Assembly: GCA_903825675.1 (NCBI GenBank)
Contig: CAIKBN010000148.1
Coordinates: 1 to 6,066, forward strand
Length of the DNA: 6,066 bases
Origin: an uncultured archaeon
GTDB taxonomy: Archaea; Aenigmatarchaeota; Aenigmatarchaeia; GW2011-AR5
Direction of reading: 5' to 3'
Positions within the stretch are counted from its first letter, which is position 1. The number at the start of each line of letters is the position of its first letter. Made by a program: the position numbers and the translations under genes. The notes below the pieces were generated by a model. The model worked only from the letters and a program-made list of their open reading frames with translations. It did not search any database and was not told where the DNA came from. This document shows positions 5,772 to 6,066 of this stretch, piece by piece.

Positions 5772-5906
5772 TCAGATAATTTTTATTGTTTCAAAGGATG
5801 AGCAGAGAGGGCATTTCATGGTTTTATAACTCCACTCAAAATCACAGCCTTTGCATTTCCACACTTCAATATACTGCTTTTTATATTTGCTTTTCTTTCG
5901 TGGCAA
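5772..5906 (-). CDS. Zinc-ribbon microprotein (44 residues)
   Basis: A small protein with two CxxC knuckles: CKGC at residues 18-21 and CPLC at 32-35, ten residues apart, as in a minimal rubredoxin-like zinc ribbon. The N-terminus is very basic (lysine-rich over residues 3-10), and W16 and W25 flank the first knuckle. This suggests nucleic acid or ribosome binding, but no family can be named. I choose a TTG start at 5904-5906 because GGTGA at 5911-5915 lies four bases upstream; an in-frame TTG at 5919-5921 is the only longer option, since a stop codon precedes it directly. A well-placed TATA box at 5970-5977 and a T-rich tract after the stop support a separate transcription unit. The protein is short enough to be missed by ATG-only or length-filtered gene finding. 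Confidence 0.62.
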   Translation of the reverse strand: MPRKKSKYKKQYIEVWKCKGCDFEWSYKTMKCPLCSSFETIKII

Positions 5907-5910
5907 TAAA

Positions 5911-5915
5911 TCACC
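5911..5915 (-). promoter_or_regulatory. Ribosome binding site for the TTG start of the zinc-ribbon gene
   Basis: GGTGA on the minus strand, four bases before TTG 5904-5906, matches the 3' end of archaeal 16S rRNA and is the reason for choosing that start. Confidence 0.5.
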
Positions 5916-5969
5916 GGCCAATTACGAGAAAATTACATTAGGAACAGATATAATATATAGTCGAGGTAG

Positions 5970-5977
5970 TATATAAA
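5970..5977 (-). promoter_or_regulatory. TATA box upstream of the zinc-ribbon gene
   Basis: The minus strand reads TTTATATA, an exact archaeal TATA sequence. Transcription would start near 5947 and leave a leader of about 40 bases before the TTG at 5906. The plus-strand reading TATATAAA could serve a rightward transcript, but no convincing gene lies there within the window. Confidence 0.55.
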
Positions 5978-5995
5978 GGGGTAGGATTTTTGGCT

Positions 5996-6066
5996 CTATT
6001 TGCGTTGGTTTAGATAGGCTGATGACCATCTATAACCCCATCGTTCACCATTGTCTATCTTCATCA
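5996..6066 (-). CDS. C-terminal end of an unidentified gene (partial)
   Basis: An open minus-strand frame enters from the right edge and stops at TAG 5996-5998. The 22 visible residues are polar and aromatic, with ERWGYRWSSAYLNQRK at the end, which looks more protein-like than the other frames here. An ATG occurs at 6062-6064, so this could also be a very short frame rather than the end of a longer gene. No family can be assigned from so little sequence. Confidence 0.3.
   Translation of the reverse strand, partial: MKIDNGERWGYRWSSAYLNQRK

Noticed and set aside
6020..6026. TGATGA resembling a C/D guide RNA box C
   Set aside because: The preceding base does not fit the box C consensus and no paired box D with a suitable guide interval is visible before the window ends.
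6022..6066. Plus-strand start ATG 6022 with a rightward promoter at 5970
   Set aside because: The 15 visible codons show no protein-like pattern or good ribosome site. The same bases read better as the end of a minus-strand gene, and the TATA element is better explained by the zinc-ribbon gene.

Overview
The window looks like low-to-moderate GC archaeal DNA, probably from a small-genome (DPANN-type) lineage. That placement is an inference, based on: TATA boxes of the TTTATATA type; G-rich Shine-Dalgarno sites (GGAGG, GGTGG, GGTGA); an archaeal-type NMN adenylyltransferase with [10 protein letters not shown]; an ammonia-dependent NAD synthetase; and a membrane-anchored Lon-like serine protease of the archaeal type. 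All supported genes lie on the minus strand, so the window reads from right to left.

Right part (about 5590-6066): the 3' end of an unidentified gene at the edge, then a 44-residue zinc-ribbon microprotein with its own TATA box and Shine-Dalgarno site. A 180-base non-coding stretch follows, packed with structure: two identical 34-base repeats, each an inverted repeat, 67 bases apart, plus two other inverted repeats. This stretch lies directly upstream of the protease gene (4813-5592), which is probably read from a leaderless transcript.

Left part (1-4637 or 4718): a tightly packed operon in the order radical SAM enzyme, PLP-dependent aminotransferase, nicotinamidase-like cysteine hydrolase, nadE, a possible 24-residue peptide, nucleoside hydrolase, nadM (cut by the left edge). 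Most junctions overlap by 1 or 4 bases (ATGA, TAATG), and most Shine-Dalgarno sites lie inside the preceding gene, so translation is probably coupled. A promoter and a 14-base palindrome precede the first gene.

Working together: nadM and nadE are clear NAD biosynthesis genes. The nucleoside hydrolase and nicotinamidase-like enzyme could supply salvage steps (nicotinamide riboside to nicotinamide to nicotinate), though their active sites or architecture are unusual. No phosphoribosyltransferase or quinolinate gene is visible. The radical SAM enzyme and aminotransferase have no place in any standard NAD route I know. The operon is therefore either a NAD salvage cluster with two unexplained members, or a pathway making or recycling a NAD-like or pyridine-derived compound. 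This is the most interesting content of the window.
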